NCBI GenBank assembly: GCA_027449025.1
Contig: DAIDMK010000001.1
Span: forward strand, 62,001 to 126,000
Direction: 5' to 3'
Length of the DNA stretch: 64,000 nt
From: Lutibacter sp.
Lineage (GTDB): Bacteria > Bacteroidota > Bacteroidia > Flavobacteriales > Flavobacteriaceae
Part shown: positions 18,546 to 25,565 of the stretch, piece after piece
Numbering within the stretch: the stretch's first letter is position 1
Layout: each line of letters starts with the position of its first letter
Program-made: the position numbers and the translations under genes
Notes under the pieces: generated by a model
Databases searched by the model: none
The model's input: the letters and a program-made list of their open reading frames with translations, nothing else
Told to the model about the DNA's origin: nothing

Positions 18546-20271
18546 AGATATTTTTCCAATTTTAGAGTGGTTGCCCAATTATAAAAAAGAATTTTTTAAA
18601 AACGACTTGGGAGCAGGGTTGTCTGTTGGAATTATGTTAATACCACAGGGAATTGCTTATGCAATGATTGCAGGATTACCACCAATTTATGGATTGTATA
18701 CCGCGATGATTCCTCAAATTGTTTATGCTATTTTTGGAACTTCTCGCCAGCTTGCAGTTGGACCTGTGGCCATGGACTCTCTTATTGTAGCTTCGGGAGT
18801 TGCTACTTTGGCAGAGATAGGCACGGAGCATTTTATTGAATTTGCAATACTTCTTGCCTTTATGATGGGTGTTTTACAGGTGATATTCGGGATTTTTAAA
18901 TTGGGGTTTTTGGTTAATTTTTTATCAAGACCGGTTATTAGTGGATTCACTTCAGCAGCGGCTTTAATTATCGCTTTAAGTCAATTGAAACATTTGTTGG
19001 GAGTTGATATGCAGCGAAATAATAGAATACACAGCTTGATTTTTGAGGCGCTTCAACATATAAAAGATACCAATCTAGCAACCCTTTCTATCGGCATAAT
19101 TTCTATACTAATTTTGGTTTTTTTTAAACGGTTTTCTAAAAGAATCCCAGCTGCATTGGTGGTAGTTGTACTAGGAATTTTATTCGTTAAATTTTTCAAT
19201 TTGGATCAAATAGGTGTTAAAATTATTGGCGATATTCCAAGCGGATTACCGAATTTTATTGTTCCTTCTTTTGAAAAGCAAACACTTATTGATTTATTTC
19301 CAATTGCATTAACACTTTCCTTTATTGCTTTTTTAGAGGCAATATCCGTTGCCAAAGCGATTGAACTAAAGCACAATGATTATAAAGTGCGGCCGAACCA
19401 AGAGTTAATAGCCTTAGGAATGGGAAATATTGTGGGTTCATTTTTTCAGACTTATCCGGCAACTGGGGGTTTTTCTAGAACCGCGGTGAACAATCAGGCG
19501 GGAGCCAAAACACCAATGGCGGCTATAATTTCGGGATTCGTAGTCGGACTCACCTTATTGTTTTTTACGCCTGTTTTTTACTATTTGCCAGAGGCTGTGC
19601 TTGCCGCAATTATTGTAGTGGCGGTTTTTGGATTGTTAGATTTTAGGGTGCCAAAGCAATTGCTGAAATATTCAAAAAGGGAGCTAGTCATTTTAAACAG
19701 TACGCTTTTAATTACGGCAACTGTTGGCATAAAAGAAGGTATTTTTATTGGTGTCGTGCTGTCGCTCGGCATGTTAATTTATACAACAACCAAACCGCAT
19801 ATTGCAATTTTAGGGAGAATTCCCAACACGCATTTTTATAGGAACATTAAAAGGTTTGAAGGACTTCTTATTACTTCAGAAGCGCTTTTAATTGTACGTT
19901 TTGATGCTCAGTTGTTTTTTGCCAATGTGCAATATTTTAAAGATAAATTAGAATCATCTGTAACAAGAAAGGGAAATAAATTAAAATTAATAATTATAGA
20001 TGGGGAAAGCATCAATAGTATAGACAGCTCTGGAGTGTATATGTTAAACGATGTGATTGCGAAGTATCGAAGCATAAATATTGATATCGCTTTTACCGGA
20101 ATGAAAGGACCAGTGAGAGATGTGTTGGAGAAAAGTGGAATTATAAAAAAAATTGGTTATCAAAATTGCTTTTTGAGCATTCAAGAAGCTGTAGACGCTT
20201 TTGAAGAAAGGAAAAAAAATAAGGAGACAGAAATCAAATATTCTGATTATATAAAACAGACAAATAGGTAA
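18529..20271 (+). CDS. SulP-family anion transporter with STAS domain (second of a pair)
   Basis: 580-residue reading from ATG 18529 (MKLSLKDIFPILEWLPNYK); the track start at 18490 adds residues that only exist because of the overlap with the previous gene. SulP signature PQGIAYAMIAGLPPIYGLY and about twelve membrane helices are followed by a STAS domain with an intact IDSSG loop near residue 520. Same subfamily as its neighbour and presumably from an old duplication, but the two differ strongly and only this copy keeps the STAS serine. Could form a heterodimer with it, since SulP proteins are dimeric (inference). Confidence 0.88.
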   Translation: MKLSLKDIFPILEWLPNYKKEFFKNDLGAGLSVGIMLIPQGIAYAMIAGLPPIYGLYTAMIPQIVYAIFGTSRQLAVGPVAMDSLIVASGVATLAEIGTEHFIEFAILLAFMMGVLQVIFGIFKLGFLVNFLSRPVISGFTSAAALIIALSQLKHLLGVDMQRNNRIHSLIFEALQHIKDTNLATLSIGIISILILVFFKRFSKRIPAALVVVVLGILFVKFFNLDQIGVKIIGDIPSGLPNFIVPSFEKQTLIDLFPIALTLSFIAFLEAISVAKAIELKHNDYKVRPNQELIALGMGNIVGSFFQTYPATGGFSRTAVNNQAGAKTPMAAIISGFVVGLTLLFFTPVFYYLPEAVLAAIIVVAVFGLLDFRVPKQLLKYSKRELVILNSTLLITATVGIKEGIFIGVVLSLGMLIYTTTKPHIAILGRIPNTHFYRNIKRFEGLLITSEALLIVRFDAQLFFANVQYFKDKLESSVTRKGNKLKLIIIDGESINSIDSSGVYMLNDVIAKYRSINIDIAFTGMKGPVRDVLEKSGIIKKIGYQNCFLSIQEAVDAFEERKKNKETEIKYSDYIKQTNR

Positions 20272-20311
20272 TATTTTTAAAATATCTTCTTTTACGTGAT
20301 CAAGATTACAA

Positions 20312-20422
20312 ATGAAAGATTGTTCATCTTGTAAATTTGAGAAACAAGAAATAATTTTAATTAAATATAAACCAATCGATTATGAAGTAAGCATACCTGA
20401 ACTTGATGCAAATACCGATTAA
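20312..20422 (+). CDS. Small hypothetical ORF with CxxC (36 aa)
   Basis: ATG 20312 to TAA gives 36 residues, MKDCSSCKF... ending PELDANTD, below the track cutoff. The N-terminal CSSC recalls the CDNC tail of the first SulP upstream. It lies in the 207-base gap between the second sulP and the persulfide dioxygenase gene. It may be a small redox or metal-binding peptide, a decayed remnant, or not a gene. No family recognised. Confidence 0.3.
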   Translation: MKDCSSCKFEKQEIILIKYKPIDYEVSIPELDANTD

Positions 20423-20436
20423 TAAATGCGAATTAC

Positions 20437-20451
20437 ACCTGCCTGGCAGGT
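20437..20451. repeat. Inverted repeat ACCTGCC-T-GGCAGGT, probable dispersed repeat copy
   Basis: Perfect 7-1-7 palindrome, much more GC-rich than its surroundings. CCTGCC/GGCAGG palindromes occur as intergenic dispersed repeats in flavobacterial genomes. A related palindrome sits at 28313-28325. There is no T-run, so a terminator role is unlikely. Confidence 0.5.
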
Positions 20452-20478
20452 ATAACCGAATTAAAAAATTAGAATAAC

Positions 20479-21894
20479 ATGAAAGTAGAACAATTGTTTA
20501 CAGGATGCTTGGCGGAAATGGCCTACTATATCCATTCCAATGGAGAAGCGGCCATTATTGATCCTTTAAGAGAAACGGAACCATATATTGAAATGGCAAA
20601 AGCTGATGGAGTTAAAATTAAATATGTGTTTTTAACCCACTTTCATGCCGATTTTGTTTCCGGTCAAGTTGATTTGGCTAAAAAAACAGGGGCAACCATT
20701 GTTTTTGGTCCAAATGCAAATCCTAATTATGAGATTCATCAGGGAAAAGACGGAGAAACTTTTAAAATAGGAGATATTACCCTTAAGTTATTACACACGC
20801 CAGGGCATACAATGGAATCATCTTCTTATTTGTTTATAGATAAGGAGGGTAATACCCCTTATGTATTTACAGGAGATTGTTTGTTTATTGGAGATGTGGG
20901 GAGACCAGATTTAGCCGTAAAATCGGAACTAACACAAGAAGATTTAGCGGGTCATTTATTTGATTCGTTGCGAAACAAAATAATGATTTTGCCAGATGAT
21001 ACAATTGTATATCCAAATCATGGAGCTGGCTCCGCTTGCGGAAAGAATATGAGTTCAGAAACTTTTGATACATTGGGAAATCAAAAGAAAACAAACTATG
21101 CTTTAAGAGCAGATATGACAAAAGATGAGTTTATTAAAGAGGTTACTGATGGTTTAAAACCGGCTCCGCAATACTTTGGGAACAATGTACGAATGAATAA
21201 AGGCGTTAATACAAGTATTGATGAAATATTGAAAAGAGGTGCCACCCCTATTGATGCTGATACTTTTAAAGAAATGAGTGAGCAGGAAGATATTTTAGTG
21301 ATAGACACACGTACAAAAGAAATTTATGCTGAGGAAGGTACTGTTCCGGGAGCTTGGTATATTGGTGTTGAAGGTGGTTTTGCACCTTGGGTTGGTACAT
21401 TGGTTAAGGATATCAATCAAAAAATAATTTTTATTGCTGAAGAAGGTAGAGAGCAGGAAGTTGTAATTCGTCTTTCTAGAGTTGGCTACGACAATACCCT
21501 AGGATATTTGCGTGGTGGTATTCATTCTTGGAAAGCTGCAGGTCATAAAGTTGATAAAATTGGTTCAATATCTGCAATTGAATTTGCCAATAAATTAAGG
21601 GAAGGAAGTATTGAAGTGGCGCTTGATGTTAGAAAAGAATCTGAATATCTTTCTGAACATGTTATAGGTGTTGAAGTTTTTCCATTAGATTTTATTCATT
21701 CAAATTTTGCTGAAATAAAACCGCAAAAGGAATATTTTTTACATTGTGCAACAGGCTATCGTTCACTAATCGCGGCATCAATTTTTCAGGCGAATGGTGT
21801 GAAAAAAGTAACAGACGTTAGAGGTGGTTTTAAAGACATTAAAGATACCGGTGTAAAACTAACCGATTATGTTTGTCCAACAACCTTATTGTAA
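20479..21894 (+). CDS. CstB-like persulfide dioxygenase-rhodanese fusion
   Basis: 471 aa. N-terminal metallo-beta-lactamase domain of the ETHE1 type: THFHADFVSG (HxHxD), a TPGHT motif and GDCLFIGDVGRPDL for the mononuclear iron. Two rhodanese-like domains follow: the first (about 260-355) has EEGREQE where a catalytic Cys loop would be, so it is a pseudo-rhodanese; the second has an active loop LHCATGYRS. This MBL/inactive rhodanese/active rhodanese order is that of S. aureus CstB, which oxidises low-molecular-weight persulfide to thiosulfate or sulfite in the cytoplasm. It would consume the persulfide made by the sulfide:quinone oxidoreductase at 23554. Confidence 0.87.
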   Translation: MKVEQLFTGCLAEMAYYIHSNGEAAIIDPLRETEPYIEMAKADGVKIKYVFLTHFHADFVSGQVDLAKKTGATIVFGPNANPNYEIHQGKDGETFKIGDITLKLLHTPGHTMESSSYLFIDKEGNTPYVFTGDCLFIGDVGRPDLAVKSELTQEDLAGHLFDSLRNKIMILPDDTIVYPNHGAGSACGKNMSSETFDTLGNQKKTNYALRADMTKDEFIKEVTDGLKPAPQYFGNNVRMNKGVNTSIDEILKRGATPIDADTFKEMSEQEDILVIDTRTKEIYAEEGTVPGAWYIGVEGGFAPWVGTLVKDINQKIIFIAEEGREQEVVIRLSRVGYDNTLGYLRGGIHSWKAAGHKVDKIGSISAIEFANKLREGSIEVALDVRKESEYLSEHVIGVEVFPLDFIHSNFAEIKPQKEYFLHCATGYRSLIAASIFQANGVKKVTDVRGGFKDIKDTGVKLTDYVCPTTLL

Positions 21895-21975
21895 ATGTCC
21901 TTTTTAGCCCAATAAATATATTGAGTTAAAAATATTAGGTAAAAAGGGTAATCTTCACTTTGAAAAATAAAAAAA

Positions 21976-22398
21976 TTAATCTTTTTTGTTCGGCATAAAA
22001 TCAGCGATGGCTAAAGATCCAGCGCCGAAAACAAAAAATACGCAAAGTAAAAATAGAACGAGGGCTGCCAACTCAATAGATTGCCCGCCCATCATCAATT
22101 TGGTATGACCATACACAAAGAAAATAGCACTAAACAGTATCGGGATTTGAATGAATGCACTTAATCGTGTTAAAAAACCAACTGCCAGAAGAATACCTCC
22201 AAAAAGATGTGCAATTCCCACTAAAGAAACCCATACAAATAATTCCGGTTCTACGCCTAACTCGATTATAGAATCGGGGTTTGATAATATTAGCCAACCT
22301 CTTACGGCTAACGCAACTCCTAAAAAGATTCTTATTAAGCCATAGGCAATTCCTGTTTTGGAGTCTAGTGATGATGTGGAGGAGATAAACATATTCAT
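21976..22398 (-). CDS. DoxX-family membrane protein
   Basis: About 140 aa, four hydrophobic helices, with the DoxX pattern (GLIRIFLGVALAVRGW, GIAHLFGGILLAVGFLTRLSAF, YGHTKLMMGG). The ORF track starts at 22473, but the perfect -7 box at 22425-22432 lies inside that extension, so the ATG at 22398 (MNMFISSTSSLD) is preferred. DoxX/DoxD proteins occur in thiosulfate:quinone oxidoreductase and in diverse quinone-linked membrane proteins; the sulfur neighbours suggest a thiosulfate or redox role but nothing proves it. Confidence 0.82.
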   Translation of the reverse strand: MNMFISSTSSLDSKTGIAYGLIRIFLGVALAVRGWLILSNPDSIIELGVEPELFVWVSLVGIAHLFGGILLAVGFLTRLSAFIQIPILFSAIFFVYGHTKLMMGGQSIELAALVLFLLCVFFVFGAGSLAIADFMPNKKD

Positions 22399-22424
22399 AG
22401 TAATGGAATTAAAAAGGTTATATT

Positions 22425-22432
22425 CAAAGTTA
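22425..22432 (-). promoter_or_regulatory. -7 box of doxX
   Basis: TAACTTTG on the minus strand, exact TAnnTTTG, 26 bases before the ATG at 22398. It decides the doxX start. Confidence 0.6.
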
Positions 22433-22513
22433 TAAAAAATAATTAAACAAATATTAATTTTTAATGAATACAATTAACGAATAGATAATTTACTAAATAC
22501 CTTTTTTATTATG

Positions 22514-22537
22514 TAGCAGTAATTTTGGTTACTGCTA
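22514..22537. promoter_or_regulatory. 9-bp inverted repeat, putative operator between doxX and the rhodanese/SQR operon
   Basis: TAGCAGTAA-TTTTGG-TTACTGCTA is a perfect 9-6-9 palindrome in the divergent intergenic region. The spacer TTTTGG contains the TTTG that serves as -33 element for the rhodanese promoter, so a bound protein would cover the sigma contact. A terminator is unlikely because no gene ends here. Confidence 0.6.
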
Positions 22538-22556
22538 AAATTTAATTGTAACTTTA
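22524..22556 (+). promoter_or_regulatory. Promoter of the rhodanese-SQR operon
   Basis: TTTG (22524-22527), 21-base spacer, then TAACTTTA (22549-22556), one mismatch from TAnnTTTG. Start site expected near 22562, about 19 bases before the ATG at 22581. Confidence 0.55.
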
Positions 22557-22580
22557 CTTTTATAAAAAAATCAAAATCGA

Positions 22581-22979
22581 ATGAAAACTATATTAAAACT
22601 AACACTTTTGGTACTTATGACTGTTTTAGGAATGAGTTGCAATACCAAATCTCAGTCTCAATCTGATGCAATTAAGGTTCTTACACCAACTGAATTTAAA
22701 GAAAAGGCGGCAAATAAAATAATTATTGATATTAGAACACCTCAGGAATTTAGTCAGGGACATATTGAAGGCGCCATAAATATCAATTATTATGACAGTA
22801 ATTTTATAGATCAAATTGCAAAATATGACAAAAACCAACCACTTTTTATTTATTGCAGATCGGGAAACAGAACATCACCTGCTTCAAAAAAAATAGCAGA
22901 TTTTGGATTTACGCAAATATATGATTTGGAAGGAGGAATTTTATATTGGTTAAAAAATAATAATGAAACAGTAAAATAG
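22581..22979 (+). CDS. Rhodanese-domain lipoprotein
   Basis: 132 aa. Lipoprotein signal peptide with GMSC (Cys about 20) and a single rhodanese domain with DIRTPQEFSQGHIEGAINI and the catalytic loop FIYCRSGNRT. It probably carries sulfane sulfur in the periplasm or at the membrane, next to the sulfide:quinone oxidoreductase encoded two genes downstream. First gene of a five-gene unit (rhodanese, heme lipoprotein, SQR, small protein, HMA). Confidence 0.88.
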   Translation: MKTILKLTLLVLMTVLGMSCNTKSQSQSDAIKVLTPTEFKEKAANKIIIDIRTPQEFSQGHIEGAININYYDSNFIDQIAKYDKNQPLFIYCRSGNRTSPASKKIADFGFTQIYDLEGGILYWLKNNNETVK

Positions 22980-22984
22980 CACTT

Positions 22985-23548
22985 ATGAAAAACTTGTTGA
23001 TAATTTTAGTTTTTATGGCAATGCTGTCTTGTGGCAATTCACTTACAGATAAAGAAAAACAAGAATATACCAATAAAGGTAAGGAAATTGCACAAAATTC
23101 ATTTAAAGCCTTAAGTGAAAAATTAACGGAGCAAATGAAATTGGGCGGGCCCGCTCAAGCTGTGACATTTTGTAATGTTGAGGCCATACCGCTTACCCAA
23201 CAATTGTCTGATAAATATGAGGTAACAATAAAAAGAACTTCTGACAAATTGCGAAATTCTGCAAATAAACCTTCAGAAAGAGAATTGGAAATTATCAATA
23301 CATACCATCAATTAATTTCATCAAAACAAGTGGCTAAGCCAATTGTAGAAGTAAATAACAATAATAATAAGCATTTTTATGCTCCAATTATTATGAAAGC
23401 AAATTGTTTGGCTTGCCATGGAAAAGTTGAAGAATTTATGGCTGTGAAAACAGATTCAATCATCAAGTCGCTTTATCCTAATGACATGGCGATAGGGTAT
23501 AATGAAGGTGATTTAAGAGGAATTTGGAGTATAGAATTTAAAAAATAA
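22985..23548 (+). CDS. Heme-binding lipoprotein, DUF3365 (Tll0287-like)
   Basis: 187 aa with a lipobox (MLSC, Cys about 16) and a DUF3365/Tll0287-like domain: early VTFCNVEAIPLTQQLSDKY and late NCLACHGK, a c-type heme CxxCH, then GYNEGDLRGIWSIEF. Family members are single-heme periplasmic proteins, often sensor domains; here there is no signalling module, so an electron-carrier or redox role beside SQR is plausible. It is 5 bases from both neighbours. Confidence 0.82.
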   Translation: MKNLLIILVFMAMLSCGNSLTDKEKQEYTNKGKEIAQNSFKALSEKLTEQMKLGGPAQAVTFCNVEAIPLTQQLSDKYEVTIKRTSDKLRNSANKPSERELEIINTYHQLISSKQVAKPIVEVNNNNNKHFYAPIIMKANCLACHGKVEEFMAVKTDSIIKSLYPNDMAIGYNEGDLRGIWSIEFKK

Positions 23549-23553
23549 TCATT

Positions 23554-25011
23554 ATGGCAAAAGTTATTGTTTTAGGAGCTGGAATTTCTGGACATACAGC
23601 AGTTTCTTATTTAAGCAGAGCCCTTCGAGGCAAACATGAAGTTGTTATGGTTTCGCCTAACAGCAATTTTCAGTGGGTCCCTTCAAATATTTGGGTTGGT
23701 GTTGGGCTAATGACACCAGAACAAGTTAAGTTCGCATTGGCACCAGTTTATAAAAAATTAGGTGTTATCTACAAACAAGCCTTAGCAGTATCAATAAATC
23801 CTGAAGGTGATGCTGAACATGAAAAAGGATTTGTCACCATAAAATACGTATCGGAAAACGAGAAAGGAAATGAAGAAAAAGTCACTTATGACTATCTCAT
23901 AAATGCTACCGGACCCAAACTTAATTTTGAAGCTACCGAAGGTTTGGGGCCACATAAATTTACCGAATCAGTTTGTACATACGACCATGCTTCGCATTCT
24001 TGGGCAAAACTTCAAGAGTCCTTTAAGAAGATGGAAAATGGCGAAAAACAAACTTTTCTGGTTGGTACGGGCCATCCAATGGCCACATGTCAAGGCGCCG
24101 CATTTGAATATATTTTAAACGTTGCTTTTGAAATTAGAAAAAGAAAATTATTGCATTTGGCCGAATTATGGTGGATTACGAACGAATTTGAATTGGGCGA
24201 TTTTGGTATGGGAGGCGCTTATATTAAAAGAAATGGCTACATAACACCAACCAAAATATTTACAGAATCTATTTTAAAAGAATATGGCGTAAATTGGATA
24301 AAAAGAGCCGGAATCACGAAAGTTGAAAAAGGCAAAGTTTTTTATGAAGATTTAGAAGGGGAATATCATACAAAAGAATTTGATTTTGCCATGTTAATTC
24401 CGGGTTTTGCGGGCGCAGGAATGAAAGCTTACAATAAAGAAAATGAAGATATAAGCTCAGAAATGTTTGTTGCAAACGGCATGATGAAAGTTGATGCGGA
24501 TTATACGCCAAAAAAATATGAAGATTGGAGTGCGGACGATTGGCCATTAACCTATCAAAGCGTAAAATATGAAAATATTTACGCTGCTGGCATTGCTTTT
24601 GCACCGCCGCACGGAATGTCCAAACCCATGGAAAGCCCTAACGGAACAAAAATATTTCCAACGCCGCCAAGAACCGGAATGCCTTCGGGAGTGATTGGTA
24701 AAATAGTGGCGCAAAACATAATTTATGCTTTGAAAAATGGAAAAATGGAACATAAACACAAAGCATCTATGGCGAAAATGGGCGCAGCTTGCATTGTGTC
24801 AGCAGGATATGGCATATTTAAAGGTCAAGCCGCTGTTATGACCGTAAATCCAATTGTTCCCGATTGGGAAAAATATCCAAAATGGGGAAGAAATATTAAT
24901 GATACTGTTGGCGTTATTGGCTTAGCAGGACATTGGATGAAATTATTTATGCATTATATGTTTTTATACAAAGCAAAAGCAAAACCATTTTGGTGGCTGA
25001 TACCTGAATAG
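23554..25011 (+). CDS. Sulfide:quinone oxidoreductase-like flavoprotein
   Basis: 485 aa FAD-dependent pyridine-nucleotide-disulfide-type oxidoreductase. N-terminal dinucleotide-binding motif VIVLGAGISGHTA, second GTGHP motif near 171. Three cysteines fit SQR chemistry: C141 (VCTYDH), C179 (MATCQGAAFEY) and C412 (AACIVSAG), at positions resembling the redox cysteines of characterised SQRs. The C terminus (WMKLFMHYMFLYKAKAKPFWWLIPE) is an amphipathic membrane-association segment. It oxidises sulfide and passes electrons to the quinone pool, which alternative complex III can then drain. Confidence 0.85.
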   Translation: MAKVIVLGAGISGHTAVSYLSRALRGKHEVVMVSPNSNFQWVPSNIWVGVGLMTPEQVKFALAPVYKKLGVIYKQALAVSINPEGDAEHEKGFVTIKYVSENEKGNEEKVTYDYLINATGPKLNFEATEGLGPHKFTESVCTYDHASHSWAKLQESFKKMENGEKQTFLVGTGHPMATCQGAAFEYILNVAFEIRKRKLLHLAELWWITNEFELGDFGMGGAYIKRNGYITPTKIFTESILKEYGVNWIKRAGITKVEKGKVFYEDLEGEYHTKEFDFAMLIPGFAGAGMKAYNKENEDISSEMFVANGMMKVDADYTPKKYEDWSADDWPLTYQSVKYENIYAAGIAFAPPHGMSKPMESPNGTKIFPTPPRTGMPSGVIGKIVAQNIIYALKNGKMEHKHKASMAKMGAACIVSAGYGIFKGQAAVMTVNPIVPDWEKYPKWGRNINDTVGVIGLAGHWMKLFMHYMFLYKAKAKPFWWLIPE

Positions 25012-25031
25012 TTAATTAAAAAAATACAACC

Positions 25032-25196
25032 ATGAAAAATAGCGAAGTAAAAACAGTGCCGTACGGCAATATGTCTTTTGCCACAGAACCAACAAAACTA
25101 GTGAAGTTCATGAGGGTTTGTTTTATTATCCAACTTTTTAATTTTTTTAAATTAAATTTAAAAGTGATGAAAATTGTTGTAGGAGGGCATTCTTAA
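25032..25196 (+). CDS. Small membrane-associated protein downstream of SQR (54 aa)
   Basis: Missed by the ORF track. ATG 25032 lies 21 bases after the SQR stop and the frame gives 54 residues, with a polar N terminus (MKNSEVKTVPYGNMSF) and a hydrophobic, basic second half (FMRVCFIIQLFNFFKLNLKV) ending VVGGHS. The spacing and coding-like composition suggest a real gene of the operon. It could be a small subunit that anchors SQR or a neighbouring protein to the membrane; no named family recognised. Confidence 0.6.
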   Translation: MKNSEVKTVPYGNMSFATEPTKLVKFMRVCFIIQLFNFFKLNLKVMKIVVGGHS

Positions 25197-25238
25197 TAAT
25201 ATAATAATGTAATTTTACAAAAAATTAAAAAGATAAAA

Positions 25239-25511
25239 ATGACCGTAATTGAAATTTTAAATTTAAAATGTGGCGGATGTGCCAATACCATAAAAAAAGG
25301 AATTAATACTATTGAAGGAATAAATGAAGTTTCTATCGACTTAAATACTTCTGAAGTAACGATAGATACAACAGATGAATTTGTTATTCAGCTAGTTAAA
25401 GAAAAATTATCCAGCATGGGATATCCTGAAATTGGTGATGCCAACACAGTTTTGCACAAAGCAAAGTCATTTGTAAGTTGTGCAACCGGAAGAATGACTT
25501 CAGAAGCATAA
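25239..25511 (+). CDS. Heavy-metal-associated (HMA) domain protein
   Basis: 90 aa. One HMA ferredoxin-like domain, EILNLKCGGCANTIKKG, with the CxxC site as CGGC, plus a 25-residue tail with a further Cys (FVSCATG). Copper-chaperone-like, but with no cognate ATPase in the window. As the last gene of the sulfur operon it might bind thiol-reactive metals or shuttle persulfide; that is speculation. A strong terminator follows. Confidence 0.85.
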   Translation: MTVIEILNLKCGGCANTIKKGINTIEGINEVSIDLNTSEVTIDTTDEFVIQLVKEKLSSMGYPEIGDANTVLHKAKSFVSCATGRMTSEA

Positions 25512-25524
25512 TTGAAATAAATTA

Positions 25525-25557
25525 AAAACCCGAAAATTTAATTTTCGGGTTTTTTTA
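25525..25557. terminator. Bidirectional terminator between the HMA gene and the TonB receptor
   Basis: AAAACCCGAAAAT (25525-25537) pairs with ATTTTCGGGTTTT (25541-25553) across a three-base loop, then a T-run. It serves both convergent genes. Confidence 0.85.
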
Positions 25558-25565
25558 TAAATAAT

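Noticed and set aside
22399-22473. Extended N terminus of the DoxX ORF
   Set aside because: It contains the perfect -7 box TAACTTTG and codes for non-family sequence.
24314-24759. Minus-strand ORFs inside the SQR gene
   Set aside because: Antisense shadows; composition rich in His/Leu/Ser as expected from antisense reading.
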